Shown: positions 1-7,762, counted from the stretch's first letter. The stretch: 64,000 nucleotides of DNA from Actinomycetes bacterium (GCA_023404495.1 JAEYBE010000053.1:1-64000), one strand, 5' to 3'. Numbers and translations are program-made. The notes: generated by a model not told the origin, from the sequence alone.

Positions 1-1363
1 ACTCAGATCCATCCACTCTGCCAACAATCGAATGGATCGCCTCCTTGAGACTATCCACAGCGTCGGCAGCAGCGGGATCTTCGCGCCGGGCAGCGCGCAC
101 CTTGTCGCGGGCGTGAACAACGGTTGAGTGATCGCGGCCGAATGCTTGGGCGATCATCGGCAGGGTCTCACCGCTGTATTCGCAGGCAAGAAACATCGCG
201 ATCTGACGTGGACCGGCGACGCGGCGGGTCCTGCTGGGGCCCAGCAGTTCGTCGATCGAGAGTTCGAAGTGATCGGCGACTGCGAGCGTGATCCGATCGA
301 TCGGTACGCGATGCGGGGCGTGCTCTGACCCACCCGGGGCGACGTGCGGGTGGAGCGAGTCGAGCAGTTCGTCGACGAGCTCGCGCGTCACCGGCTCATC
401 GCGCATCGAGGCGAAGGCGCTGACGCGGATCAGCGCGCCCTCGAGCGAACGCACGTTGGTCGGGGTGCGCTCGGCGATCCGGTCGAGGGCCAGCTCGTCG
501 TCGACGGGAATGTTGTCGACGCGTACTCGCTTGCCGAGGATGGCGCGGCGCAGCGCCGAGTCGGGCTGCTCGATCTCAACGACCAGTCCGGACTCAAAGC
601 GCTCGCGCAACCGGTCCGCGAGGCTCTCGAGTTCGCGCGGCATCCGATCGCAGGTGATCACAAGCTGACGACCGGATTCGTGCAGGTGATTGAACGTGTG
701 GAAGAACTCCTCCTCCGTCTTCACCTTGTTCTGCAAGAACTGGACGTCGTCGATCAGCAGGACGTCGGTTCGCCGAAGGTCTTCTTTGAACTCTTGGATC
801 GTGTTTTTCTGGACGACGCTGCGGAAGATCGCCGCGAAGTTCTCGGCCGTCAAATAGCGCGTTGAGAGATCCGGCGCCTGGGTGGACAAGAAGTTGCCGA
901 TCGCATGCAGCAGGTGGGTTTTGCCGACGCCCGGCGACCCGTAGATGAAGAGTGGATTGAACGCTTGGGCGGGCTGCTCGGCGACGGCCAGGGCCGCGGC
1001 GTGACCGATGTGGTTCGACCGGCCGATCACAAACTGATCGAACGTGTACCGCGGGTTGAGCGGCGAGGTGTGCCACTCGGGCGATTGGGGCTCAGGCTCG
1101 GCGGCGGCCGCTGCGGGCAGTTCGTCGGCGCAGACAAAACAGACATCGACGGCCGATCCGGCCGCCTTGCTTGCGCATTGCGAAAGCACGCGGCGATAGC
1201 GGAGCTCGACCCAACTGCGCGCCCGGTCCGATCCGGTCAAGTAGAGAACACCGTCGTCGATCGCCGCCGGGGAGAGCTGCGTGAGCCAGATGTCAGCGAC
1301 GTCATCAGAGATGTCGCTGCGAAACACCGCATCGGTTTTGGCCCAGAGCTGGTCGATCTGCAT
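1..1363 (-). CDS. dnaA: Chromosomal replication initiator protein DnaA (3' end cut by window)
   Basis: DnaA binds DnaA boxes at the origin, melts the DNA and helps load DnaB. About 454 codons are visible and the frame runs off the left edge near the expected C-terminus. Walker A GSPGVGKTH lies around residues 142-150 (Lys148), Walker B LLIDDVQF follows, and the C-terminal DnaA-box-binding helix contains RDHSTVVHARDKV. I chose the ATG at 1363 because GGAG sits six bases upstream. An in-frame ATG at 1375 would add four residues. The gene is divergent from rpmH, the usual arrangement at bacterial origins. Confidence 0.97.
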   Translation of the reverse strand, partial: MQIDQLWAKTDAVFRSDISDDVADIWLTQLSPAAIDDGVLYLTGSDRARSWVELRYRRVLSQCASKAAGSAVDVCFVCADELPAAAAAEPEPQSPEWHTSPLNPRYTFDQFVIGRSNHIGHAAALAVAEQPAQAFNPLFIYGSPGVGKTHLLHAIGNFLSTQAPDLSTRYLTAENFAAIFRSVVQKNTIQEFKEDLRRTDVLLIDDVQFLQNKVKTEEEFFHTFNHLHESGRQLVITCDRMPRELESLADRLRERFESGLVVEIEQPDSALRRAILGKRVRVDNIPVDDELALDRIAERTPTNVRSLEGALIRVSAFASMRDEPVTRELVDELLDSLHPHVAPGGSEHAPHRVPIDRITLAVADHFELSIDELLGPSRTRRVAGPRQIAMFLACEYSGETLPMIAQAFGRDHSTVVHARDKVRAARREDPAAADAVDSLKEAIHSIVGRVDGSE

Positions 1364-1640
1364 GGCAGACTCCATGGCGGCGGAAGCCGTCAGTCAAAGC
1401 ATTTGAAGAGGCGGAGCCGCTGTTGGCCGACCCTGTTGTAGGTCTGGAATGCGCTCGCTTACGGGCGCTTTCCGACTCCGTGTTTGCGACTATAACCAAG
1501 GCGTTGCCGGCCGCGGGCCGGGCGCGATCACGAACGTCGCAAACTCGCACAAAAACGTTTTTGCCGCACGTGCGTCTCGAATTGGCTTGCCGCACTCTCT
1601 ACAATCCTCGCCCAAGCTTTTTTCGATCGGAAACTTTTTT
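1364..1640. other. dnaA-rpmH divergent spacer with several palindromes
   Basis: This 277-base spacer separates dnaA from rpmH. I see no match to the DnaA box TTATCCACA or to TTGTCCACA, so it does not look like a classic oriC. It does hold a perfect 9-bp inverted repeat (GTTTGCGAC at 1482-1490, GTCGCAAAC at 1536-1544), a 14-bp perfect palindrome at 1550-1563 centred on ACGT, and a 10-bp palindrome CGCACGTGCG at 1565-1574. A possible -10 (TACAAT) for rpmH lies at 1600-1605, with no convincing -35. The origin may lie on the dnaN side, outside the window. Confidence 0.6.
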
Positions 1641-1775
1641 ATGAAGCGCACCTACCAGCCCAAGAAACGCAAGCGCGCCCGCACTCACGGGTTTCGCGCC
1701 CGCATGAGCAGCGCCGCCGGCCGCAACGTCCTCAAGCGCCGCCGCGCGAAGGGTCGCAAGCGGCTCACGCCGTAG
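1641..1775 (+). CDS. rpmH: 50S ribosomal protein L34
   Basis: This 44-residue, very basic protein of the large ribosomal subunit starts MKRTYQPKKRKRARTHGF and shows the L34 signature GFRARM followed by GRNVLKRRRAKGRKRL. The length is normal for the family. Translation starts at the ATG of MKRTY; the frame is open further upstream, but nothing there resembles L34. It is the first gene of the conserved rpmH-rnpA-yidD-yidC-jag block, and rnpA begins two bases after its stop codon. Confidence 0.98.
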   Translation: MKRTYQPKKRKRARTHGFRARMSSAAGRNVLKRRRAKGRKRLTP

Positions 1776-1777
1776 CG

Positions 1778-2152
1778 ATGCCGGCCACCTTGGCCAGCCC
1801 GACTCGCGCCAAGGGCCGGCGGCTCTCGCGGAGCACCGAGTTCCAACGGGTCTACCGCCAGGGCCGCTCGAAGGCCAACCGCTACCTCGTCCTCTATTCG
1901 TTCGCCCGCGGTGAGTCCGCTGAGGACGCCTCGAGGTTCGGGGTCTCCGTCGGTCGCAAGATCGGCAACGCCGTCACTCGCAACAGAGTCAAGCGCACGA
2001 TTCGCGAGGCGCTGGATCAACTGGAGCCCAAGCTGGCTGACGGCCTAGACTACGTCGTGCTCGCGCGTCCGGACATCGTCGAACTGATCGACCGTGAAGG
2101 AATGCGCGGAGTATGCGATTCGCTCGACGAGCTGATCGCCTCGGGCCAGTAG
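1778..2152 (+). CDS. rnpA: Ribonuclease P protein component
   Basis: This is the protein subunit of RNase P, which binds pre-tRNA leaders and supports the catalytic RNA. The 124 residues match the family length. The conserved RNR motif is visible in GRKIGNAVTRNRVKRTIREA (about residues 64-83), and the N-terminal part has RLSRSTEFQRVYRQGRS, typical of the substrate-binding cleft. The gene starts two bases after rpmH and is followed by yidD, so co-transcription from the rpmH promoter is likely. Confidence 0.96.
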   Translation: MPATLASPTRAKGRRLSRSTEFQRVYRQGRSKANRYLVLYSFARGESAEDASRFGVSVGRKIGNAVTRNRVKRTIREALDQLEPKLADGLDYVVLARPDIVELIDREGMRGVCDSLDELIASGQ

Positions 2153-2173
2153 CCACTCAGATCCTCCTTCGAC

Positions 2174-2512
2174 GTGAACTCCAAGAGCATCAGCAGCGAT
2201 TACCGCGCGCGGCTACGTGAGGTCGCCGCGTGGCCTCTGATGTTGCCGATTCAGATCTACCGCAAGGCAATCTCGCCGATGATTGCTCCGCGCTGCCGCT
2301 ACTACCCGAGCTGTTCGACTTACGCGGTCGATGCCCTGAAGGCGTACGGGCCGATTCGCGGCACGATCCTCGCCGCCTGGCGCGTCGTGCGCTGCAACCC
2401 GATGAGCGACGGAGGATTCGACTACGTCGAGGATCAGACGCTTTTCAGATCGCGCGGCCACTCGCATGATTGTGCGAAAGATCACAAGCACGAGCGGGGC
2501 GTGACAGCATGA
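2174..2512 (+). CDS. yidD: Membrane protein insertion efficiency factor YidD
   Basis: YidD is a small amphipathic protein thought to assist YidC-dependent membrane insertion. The family signature is clear: IQIYRKAISPMIAPRCRYYP, then SCSTYAVDALK and RVVRCNPMSDGG. A GTG start at 2174 gives 112 residues. The C-terminus is His-rich (HSHDCAKDHKHE). The stop overlaps the yidC start by four bases (ATGA), which suggests translational coupling of the two insertion factors. Confidence 0.95.
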   Translation: MNSKSISSDYRARLREVAAWPLMLPIQIYRKAISPMIAPRCRYYPSCSTYAVDALKAYGPIRGTILAAWRVVRCNPMSDGGFDYVEDQTLFRSRGHSHDCAKDHKHERGVTA

Positions 2513-3333
2513 TGCACGTGCTCCCGATTGCCAACGTGATCAAGGACATCCTTTCGCCGATTGTCCAAGTTCTCGATGAGGCGCTTCGCCAGTTCTATGA
2601 CTGGGGCATCCCCTGGGGCTGGGGAATCATCCTTCTGACGGTGATTGTGCGGCTCCTGCTGCTGCCGTTGACCTACAAACAGGTCACGTCGATGCTGCAC
2701 ATGCAGCAGTACCAGCCGCAGATCAAGGAACTCAACGAGAAGTACAAGGACGATCCGCAGCGCAAACAGCAGGAGCTGATGAAGTTCTTCAAGGAGCACG
2801 GGATCAACCCGCTCGCTTCCTGCTTCCCACTGCTGCTGCAGATGCCGTTCTTCATCGCGATGTTCTACGCGTTGCGCGATCCGGGCCTGCAGCAGGCGAT
2901 CAACTCGACCGATCCGAGCTGGTTCTTCATCCCGAACCTGACCCAGGACCCCAAGGGCGCGGAGCTGGTGGTGCTGTTGATTCTTTACGTGGGTTCGCAG
3001 CTGGGCTCGACTCTCGTTTCGCTTTCCGCCACCACCGACCAGATGCAGCGTCGCTTGATGCTCGCCCTGCCGTTCATTTTCGTGCCATTCATCATCCACT
3101 TCCCGGCGGGCCTGATCCTCTACTGGATCACGACGAACTTCTGGACGCTCGGGCAGTCGTTCGTGGTCAAGTGGCTGCGCGTTCGCCAGGGTGACCCGGT
3201 GCTCGTCGGTGACAAAGCCGATGACGATGCAGTGGTAGCTTCCGGCGGCGCGGCCGTCGTCGAGAAGAAGCCGACGAAGGCGCCGCCGCCACCGCCACGG
3301 CAGAAGAAGAAGCGCTCCGGCCGCAGGCGCTGA
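2509..3333 (+). CDS. yidC: Membrane protein insertase YidC
   Basis: YidC/Oxa1 insertase places proteins in the inner membrane alone or with SecYEG. The 274 residues are the short Gram-positive type without the large periplasmic domain. Transmembrane segments are visible around GWGIILLTVIVRLLLLPLTY (with the conserved groove Arg), FPLLLQMPFFIAMFYALRD, VVLLILYVGSQLG and LALPFIFVPFIIHFPAGLILYW. A cytoplasmic helical hairpin and a basic Pro/Lys/Arg tail follow the family pattern. The ATG at 2509 overlaps the yidD stop. Confidence 0.97.
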   Translation: MMHVLPIANVIKDILSPIVQVLDEALRQFYDWGIPWGWGIILLTVIVRLLLLPLTYKQVTSMLHMQQYQPQIKELNEKYKDDPQRKQQELMKFFKEHGINPLASCFPLLLQMPFFIAMFYALRDPGLQQAINSTDPSWFFIPNLTQDPKGAELVVLLILYVGSQLGSTLVSLSATTDQMQRRLMLALPFIFVPFIIHFPAGLILYWITTNFWTLGQSFVVKWLRVRQGDPVLVGDKADDDAVVASGGAAVVEKKPTKAPPPPPRQKKKRSGRRR

Positions 3334-3345
3334 GGGGAAAGAGTT

Positions 3346-3846
3346 ATGACCGACGCAGATCAGAACACGACGATTTCGAGCGAGGACTCGCGCCAGGCCG
3401 AGGTGGCCGTCGGCGTGGTCCGCGACGTGCTCGCCGGTGCAGGGCTCCCCGCCGAGGTGTCCTACACGCAAGAAGAGGACGACATCAACATCGAGGTCAC
3501 CGGCGACGACCTCGGATTTGCGATCGGTCGCCGCGCGCAGACGCTCGACGCGATCCAGCTGATCGCCTACCTCGTGAGCGCCAAGGCAGTCGATCCCGAC
3601 GAGCGCCGTCGCGTGTCGGTCGACATCGACGAGTACCGTGCCGCACGTGAAGAGGAACTGTTTGACCTGGCTGATCGTGCGGTCCGCGACGCGCTGTCGT
3701 CGGGCCAGCAGGTCGAGCTCAAACCGATGACCTCCAACGAGCGCCGCAGCGTGCACCACTACCTGCTCGACAATGGCGACGTGGACACCCACAGCGTGGG
3801 CGAAGAGCCCGAGCGCCGCATCGTCGTCAGTCCCGCCGGCGCCTAG
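3346..3846 (+). CDS. khpB: RNA-binding protein KhpB (Jag), KH and R3H domains
   Basis: This 166-residue protein has a KH domain with the GDDLGFAIGRRAQTLDAIQ segment (about residues 50-68) and a C-terminal R3H domain with the ERRSVHHYLLDN motif. KhpB/Jag partners with KhpA in several Gram-positives and binds RNA to affect cell division and envelope genes. A long N-terminal Jag_N domain is missing, so this is the short form. A purine-rich stretch GAGGGGAAAG precedes the ATG. The position after yidC is conserved in many phyla. Confidence 0.95.
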   Translation: MTDADQNTTISSEDSRQAEVAVGVVRDVLAGAGLPAEVSYTQEEDDINIEVTGDDLGFAIGRRAQTLDAIQLIAYLVSAKAVDPDERRRVSVDIDEYRAAREEELFDLADRAVRDALSSGQQVELKPMTSNERRSVHHYLLDNGDVDTHSVGEEPERRIVVSPAGA

Positions 3847-3861
3847 CGCGGCCGCGGCGAC

Positions 3862-3877
3862 CGTTTCACGTTTTACG
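3862..3877. promoter_or_regulatory. Weak parS-like 16-mer
   Basis: Compared with the consensus parS palindrome, 11 of 16 bases agree: the half-site GTTTCACGT is intact and the second half is degraded. It sits in the khpB-rsmG spacer less than 1 kb before parA and overlaps the probable rsmG -10. Functional parS sites are usually closer to consensus, so this is only a candidate. Confidence 0.25.
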
Positions 3878-3879
3878 CT
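3874..3879 (+). promoter_or_regulatory. -10 TACGCT of a probable leaderless rsmG transcript
   Basis: TACGCT lies seven bases before the rsmG ATG and there is no Shine-Dalgarno sequence. This fits the window-wide pattern of TANNNT at 6-8 bases from the start codon. Confidence 0.5.
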
Positions 3880-3886
3880 CGCCTCC

Positions 3887-4546
3887 ATGCAGGAGGAGCA
3901 GCTTGAACGCCTGGCCCAGTGGAGTGTTGGGCTGGATATTTCCGGAACCGCGATCCAAGATGCCGCGCAGGCGCGCAAGATCCACATCCAGGACAGCCTC
4001 TCGGGGCTTGAAGTCGCGCCGCTGACGGCAGCAGAGCGGATCATCGACATCGGCTCGGGTGCGGGCTTTCCCGGTCTGGTGCTGGGAGTTGCTCTGCCCG
4101 ATGCGCAGATCGTCCTGCTCGACAGCGTGCGCAAGAAGATGGAGGCCGCCGCGCAGATCGCGGCTGAGATGGGGCTGTCCAACGTGGAATGCGTCTGGGG
4201 GCGTGCCGAGGAAATCGCCGAAACGGGCAGCCCGCACCGCGAGGGCTACGACGTCGTTACTGCACGCGCCTTGGCACCACTGGCAGTCCTGCTCGAATAC
4301 GCCGCTCCGCTCCTGAAGATCGGAGGCTCGCTGGTGGCCTGGAAGGGCTCGCCTTCTCAGGAGGAACTCGACGCCGCCAGGGCTGCCGAGGCGGAACTCG
4401 GCTTTGAGACAGGCGAGCTAACCGAAACAGAGCCGTTCCAGGGTTCGACCGCGCGGCACTTCTACGTCGCGCGCAAGCAGTTTGCAACGGCGGAGAAGTA
4501 CCCACGGCGCGCCGGTGTCGCCCTCAAGCGCCCGCTCGGGTCCTGA
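3887..4546 (+). CDS. rsmG: 16S rRNA (guanine527-N7)-methyltransferase RsmG (GidB)
   Basis: RsmG methylates G527 of 16S rRNA with S-adenosylmethionine. The 219-residue protein has the SAM-binding loop IIDIGSGAGFPGLVLG (about residues 60-75), the RsmG motif VTARALAPL, and the C-terminal signature KYPRRAGVALKRPL. I place the start at ATG 3887 because the family N-terminus begins there and a -10-like hexamer sits seven bases upstream. The open frame back to 3773 overlaps khpB and has no family similarity. It is followed by parAB as in many bacteria. Confidence 0.95.
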   Translation: MQEEQLERLAQWSVGLDISGTAIQDAAQARKIHIQDSLSGLEVAPLTAAERIIDIGSGAGFPGLVLGVALPDAQIVLLDSVRKKMEAAAQIAAEMGLSNVECVWGRAEEIAETGSPHREGYDVVTARALAPLAVLLEYAAPLLKIGGSLVAWKGSPSQEELDAARAAEAELGFETGELTETEPFQGSTARHFYVARKQFATAEKYPRRAGVALKRPLGS

Positions 4547-4560
4547 CTTACCGCCGAGGC

Positions 4561-4587
4561 TCGCAAACTCCGCAAAAAACCGTTTGC
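4561..4587. repeat. TCGCAAACTC motif with inverted GTTTGC, upstream of parA
   Basis: TCGCAAACTC (4561-4570), an A-rich run and GTTTGC (4582-4587) form a short imperfect stem between rsmG and parA. The same ten bases followed by a similar A-rich/GTTT segment occur at 1537-1546 in the dnaA-rpmH spacer, which suggests a shared protein-binding site. No function is known to me. Confidence 0.45.
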
Positions 4588-4617
4588 AAGCGGGCTCGCA
4601 CGGTCCGAAACCGCGCG

Positions 4618-4623
4618 TAGTCT
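4618..4623 (+). promoter_or_regulatory. -10 TAGTCT of a probable leaderless parA transcript
   Basis: TAGTCT is eight bases before the parA ATG, and no Shine-Dalgarno sequence intervenes. Confidence 0.45.
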
Positions 4624-4631
4624 TCTCGGCG

Positions 4632-5414
4632 ATGGAAGGCAGCCCCGCAAACGGCCAATCAACGATCTACGCGATCGCCAACCAGAAGGGCGGAGTGGGC
4701 AAGACAACGACCGCTGTCAACCTGGCCGCGTGCGTCGCCGAAGCTGGATATCCGACGCTGCTGATCGACATCGATCCGCAAGCCAATGCAACGGTCGGCT
4801 TGGGCAAAGCCAAGAACGAGGACCACACGATCTACGAAGTGTTGATCGGCGATTCCACGGTCGATCAGGCGACGCTCCCGACCGAGATTGTGAACCTCTC
4901 GATCGTCCCGTCGACGCCGGATCTCGCCGGGGCCAACGTCGAACTCCCGCGGATCGCAGGTTCTGAATTCATCTTGCGCCAGGCACTCGAGTCGCAGCGC
5001 GGCAAATACCGCTTCATCTTCTTCGATTGCCCGCCATCGCTCGGACCGCTCACGATCAATGCGCTGGCCGCCGCGGACCGCGTGATCGTCCCGGTTCAGA
5101 CCGAGTACTACGCGCTTGAGGGGCTGGCAGATCTACTCGACACCGTCAGCCTGATCCAGCGCGAGTTGAATCCCAGTCTCGCAATCGGCGGCCTGGTGAT
5201 GACGATGCACGACGGTCGCACGCGCTTGGCGACCGACGTGGAGGACGAGCTCCGCAAGCACTTCCCCGAACTGCTCTTTGACGCGGTCATCCCGCGCAAT
5301 GTCCGCGTCGCCGAGGCTCCGAGCTTCGGCAAACCTGTCACACATCACGACCCGCACTCGGCAGGCGCCGGGGCGTACTTCGAACTAGCGAAAGAGGTGG
5401 CCCTCCGTGGCTGA
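4632..5414 (+). CDS. parA: Chromosome partitioning ATPase ParA (Soj)
   Basis: ParA is a nucleoid-bound Walker-type ATPase that positions ParB-parS complexes and so segregates origins. The 260 residues carry the deviant Walker A KGGVGKTTTAVN (starting near residue 19), the A-prime motif LLIDIDPQANAT and Walker B FIFFDCPPSLGPLT. The start at ATG 4632 places Walker A at the usual distance. The open frame further upstream overlaps rsmG and is not ParA-like. The stop overlaps the parB start by eight bases, so the two are translated together. Confidence 0.96.
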   Translation: MEGSPANGQSTIYAIANQKGGVGKTTTAVNLAACVAEAGYPTLLIDIDPQANATVGLGKAKNEDHTIYEVLIGDSTVDQATLPTEIVNLSIVPSTPDLAGANVELPRIAGSEFILRQALESQRGKYRFIFFDCPPSLGPLTINALAAADRVIVPVQTEYYALEGLADLLDTVSLIQRELNPSLAIGGLVMTMHDGRTRLATDVEDELRKHFPELLFDAVIPRNVRVAEAPSFGKPVTHHDPHSAGAGAYFELAKEVALRG

Positions 5415-6315
5415 GACGAACACGAATCCAGAGCCCACCAGGGCCGGCCGACGCGGTATGGGCCGCGGACTCTCGGCGATTCTTCCCACAACGCACACGG
5501 ACCTCACCCAGGATGAGCTGCGCCAGCTTCCGACCACGGCGATCGAAGTGAATCCGAATCAGCCGCGTAAGAGTTTCGATGAGACGGCGCTCAAGGCACT
5601 GTCTGAATCGATCGCAGCCAACGGCGTGATCCAACCGCTGCTGGTCAAGCCGCTGCCGGCAGGGCGCTACGAGCTGGTCGCCGGTGAGCGCCGCTTGCGC
5701 GCGTCGAAGCTCGCGGGCGTCGAGAGTGTCCCCGCCTACGTGCGCGCCGATCTCTCGGCCAACACCCTCGAGCTCGCGCTGGTCGAGAACATGGCGCGCG
5801 TCGACCTCAATCCGATCGACGCCGCCCGCGCCTGCGCGGCGCTGGTCGACGAGCTGGAGCTGAGCAAGGAAGATGTGGCCAAACGGGTTGGCAAGAGCCG
5901 CGTCGCCGTCTCAAACTTGATCCGCCTGCTCAACCTGCCGGACGAAGTGATCCAGATGCTCGAGGACGGCATGCTCTCAGAGGGCCACGGCCGCGCCTTG
6001 CTGCGGGCCGGCGACCACTTCACGATAAGGCGGCTTGCTCATGAGGCGGCAGCCAGCGGCTGGTCGGTCAGGGAGACCGAACGTCGAGCCGAAGCTGCGG
6101 CGGAAACAAGCAACCCTAAAGCCAAGGTTGAGGGTTCTCGCAGTGCCGAGATCGCCAAAGCCGAGGCCCACGAGGCCGCCGGAGAGATCGAAGGACGATT
6201 CGCTCGGGCTTTCGGTATCGACCCGCGTGTCAAGGTCAGCGACCGCGGAGTCAAGGTGCACCTCGATTTCGCAAGCGTCGAGGAAGCGATCACGGCGATC
6301 GAGAAGCTCAGCTGA
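5407..6315 (+). CDS. parB: Chromosome partitioning protein ParB (Spo0J), CTPase clamp
   Basis: ParB binds parS, hydrolyses CTP and slides as a clamp on DNA near the origin. The 302-residue protein has the N-terminal ParA-contact segment GRRGMGRGLSAIL, the CTP-binding motif LVAGERRLRASKLAG, the NPNQPR box, a central helix-turn-helix (LSKEDVAKRVGKSRVAVSNLIRLL) and a C-terminal dimerisation domain. The GTG start at 5407 lies inside the end of parA. No strong parS was found in the window; the best candidate (3862) is degenerate. Confidence 0.96.
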   Translation: MAETNTNPEPTRAGRRGMGRGLSAILPTTHTDLTQDELRQLPTTAIEVNPNQPRKSFDETALKALSESIAANGVIQPLLVKPLPAGRYELVAGERRLRASKLAGVESVPAYVRADLSANTLELALVENMARVDLNPIDAARACAALVDELELSKEDVAKRVGKSRVAVSNLIRLLNLPDEVIQMLEDGMLSEGHGRALLRAGDHFTIRRLAHEAAASGWSVRETERRAEAAAETSNPKAKVEGSRSAEIAKAEAHEAAGEIEGRFARAFGIDPRVKVSDRGVKVHLDFASVEEAITAIEKLS

Positions 6316-6329
6316 TTGAGCCCCGAGAG

Positions 6330-6403
6330 TGGGCGATCCAGGATTCGAACCTGGGACCTCATCCTTATCAGAGATGCGCTCTAACCGACTGAGCTAATCG
6401 CCC
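6330..6403 (-). tRNA. tRNA-Ile (GAT)
   Basis: The reverse strand folds as a 74-base cloverleaf. The acceptor stem pairs GGGCGAT with ATCGCCC, the D-loop is AGCTCAGTCGGTTAGAGC, the anticodon loop CTGATAA carries GAT, and the T-arm contains GGTTCGAATCC. The discriminator is A and CCA is not encoded. It lies convergent to parB. Confidence 0.95.
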
Positions 6404-6462
6404 GAGGAGCCGGGAAGTCTAGCGCCGCTGCCGCTGTTGTGCAGGATTCTGCGCTGTTTCGC

Positions 6463-6468
6463 CATACT
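6463..6468 (+). promoter_or_regulatory. -10 CATACT of a probable leaderless transcript
   Basis: CATACT lies eight bases before the ATG at 6477, with no Shine-Dalgarno sequence between. Confidence 0.4.
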
Positions 6469-6476
6469 TGACCCGT

Positions 6477-6965
6477 ATGCGCGAGATGGTTATCTACGGG
6501 GTGTCGTTCGACATGGTCGGCAAGCAGCCGATCATCCTGCTCAAGGCCGTTGACGGCAACGAGTTTCTGCCGATCTGGATCGGCCACCCCGAGGCGGCGG
6601 CGATCCTGATGAAGCTCCAGGAGGCCGACACCCCGCGTCCGATGACGCACGACCTGATGGCGACGGTCTTCGAGGATCTCGAGCTCGAGTGCGCGCAGAT
6701 CGCCGTGACCGAGCTGCGCGACAACACGTTCTACGCGACGATCACTTTGCGCCAAGGCGAGCGCGAACTTGAGATCGACGCGCGCCCGTCGGATGCGATC
6801 GCGCTTGCGGTCCGCACCGAGGCCCCGATCTTCGTCGCCGACGAGGTGATCGCCGAGTCTGCGATCGAGTTCGAGCACGAGGTCGAGGACACCGAGGAAG
6901 TCGTCGGAAAGTTCCGCAAGTTCCTCGACGAAGTCTCACCTGAAGACTTCGGCGCCGAAGGCTAA
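6477..6965 (+). CDS. Bifunctional nuclease family (DUF151) protein
   Basis: The protein belongs to the BFN/DUF151 family, whose plant members show DNase and RNase activity; the bacterial role is poorly known. The 162 residues show the family core: LPIWIGHPEAAAILMKLQ (about 33-50), RPMTHDLM, FYATITL and the DARPSDAIALAVR motif. The C-terminus is a short acidic helix. The ATG at 6477 was preferred over TTG 6468 because the family begins close to MVIYGV. It stands alone between tRNA-Ile and an RTX-repeat gene, probably from a leaderless promoter. Confidence 0.85.
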   Translation: MREMVIYGVSFDMVGKQPIILLKAVDGNEFLPIWIGHPEAAAILMKLQEADTPRPMTHDLMATVFEDLELECAQIAVTELRDNTFYATITLRQGERELEIDARPSDAIALAVRTEAPIFVADEVIAESAIEFEHEVEDTEEVVGKFRKFLDEVSPEDFGAEG

Positions 6966-7083
6966 ACAGACATCCGATAAATCGCCGTTTGATTTCCAGC
7001 CGATGCTGTCGAGGTCGCGCGAACACGTCGATGGTTAATGGTCCGGGGCGACACCGGGCTTTCACTTTCGATTGGAGATCGAC

Positions 7084-7740
7084 ATGAAACGCACGTTCAT
7101 GATCATCGGTTGTCTGGTCGTCGCGCTGTTTGCGACCTCCGGCATCGTTCAGGCGCAGGGGCAGGACGACGCCGAAGAGACGGTCAGCTGCGCGCCGGCG
7201 CCTGAGTCGAACGGGGAGCTGACGCTCTCGCAACTGCAGGAGGAGTCCGGCACGGAGACTGAGCCAGGCGAGAAAGAAGAGGAGGGGAGCGGCAAAGACG
7301 AACCCAAGGAAGGTGCCGAGGAGCCGTCCAAGGAGGATGACTACGAGAACGGCAAACCTAAGGGCGACGACGAAGACGAGCACATTCGCGGCGGCAAAGG
7401 CGACGACGACATCTGCGGCCATGACGGCGACGACAAGCTCCGAGGCGGGGCCGGCGATGACCACATCGACGGCGGCGCAGGGGCCGACAACATCGATGGC
7501 AACTCCGGCAAGGACACGCTGATCGGTGGCGACGGCAAAGACGTCGTTCGCGGTTCGAAGGGATCTGACACGGTCGTTGGAGGCAAGGGCCGCGATCAGT
7601 TGCGCGGCGGATCCGGCCGTGACACGATCGTTGCCGACGACGGCGTGCGCGACAACATCAACTGCGGCCTTGGCCGTGACACGGTCGTCGCGGACCGCAA
7701 GGACAAAGTGGCGCGCAACTGTGAGCGCGTGACCCGCTGA
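7084..7740 (+). CDS. Secreted RTX-type calcium-binding repeat protein
   Basis: This 218-residue protein starts with a Sec signal peptide (FMIIGCLVVALFATSGIVQAQ). An acidic Glu/Lys/Gly linker follows (about residues 45-98). From about residue 100 come consecutive glycine/aspartate nonapeptides of the type GGxGxDxhx (for example GGAGDDHIDGGAGADNIDG), the calcium-binding RTX roll. Some repeats have Lys or Arg at Asp positions (GSKGSDTVVGGKGRDQLRGG), which may weaken binding. Cys residues in the last part (CGLGRD, NCERV) could form a disulfide. The start is ATG 7084, with GGAG six bases upstream. No type I exporter is nearby, which fits Sec export. Confidence 0.85.
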   Translation: MKRTFMIIGCLVVALFATSGIVQAQGQDDAEETVSCAPAPESNGELTLSQLQEESGTETEPGEKEEEGSGKDEPKEGAEEPSKEDDYENGKPKGDDEDEHIRGGKGDDDICGHDGDDKLRGGAGDDHIDGGAGADNIDGNSGKDTLIGGDGKDVVRGSKGSDTVVGGKGRDQLRGGSGRDTIVADDGVRDNINCGLGRDTVVADRKDKVARNCERVTR

Positions 7741-7762
7741 ACCGAATTGACCTGACGGGACC

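Noticed and set aside
51..59. DnaA-box-like CTATCCACA
   Set aside because: It has one mismatch, is a single copy and lies inside dnaA coding sequence.
2482..4182. Long reverse reading frame of 566 codons
   Set aside because: It lies antisense to yidC, khpB and rsmG, which have clear families. Its composition is the mirror of GC-rich codons and no domain is visible.
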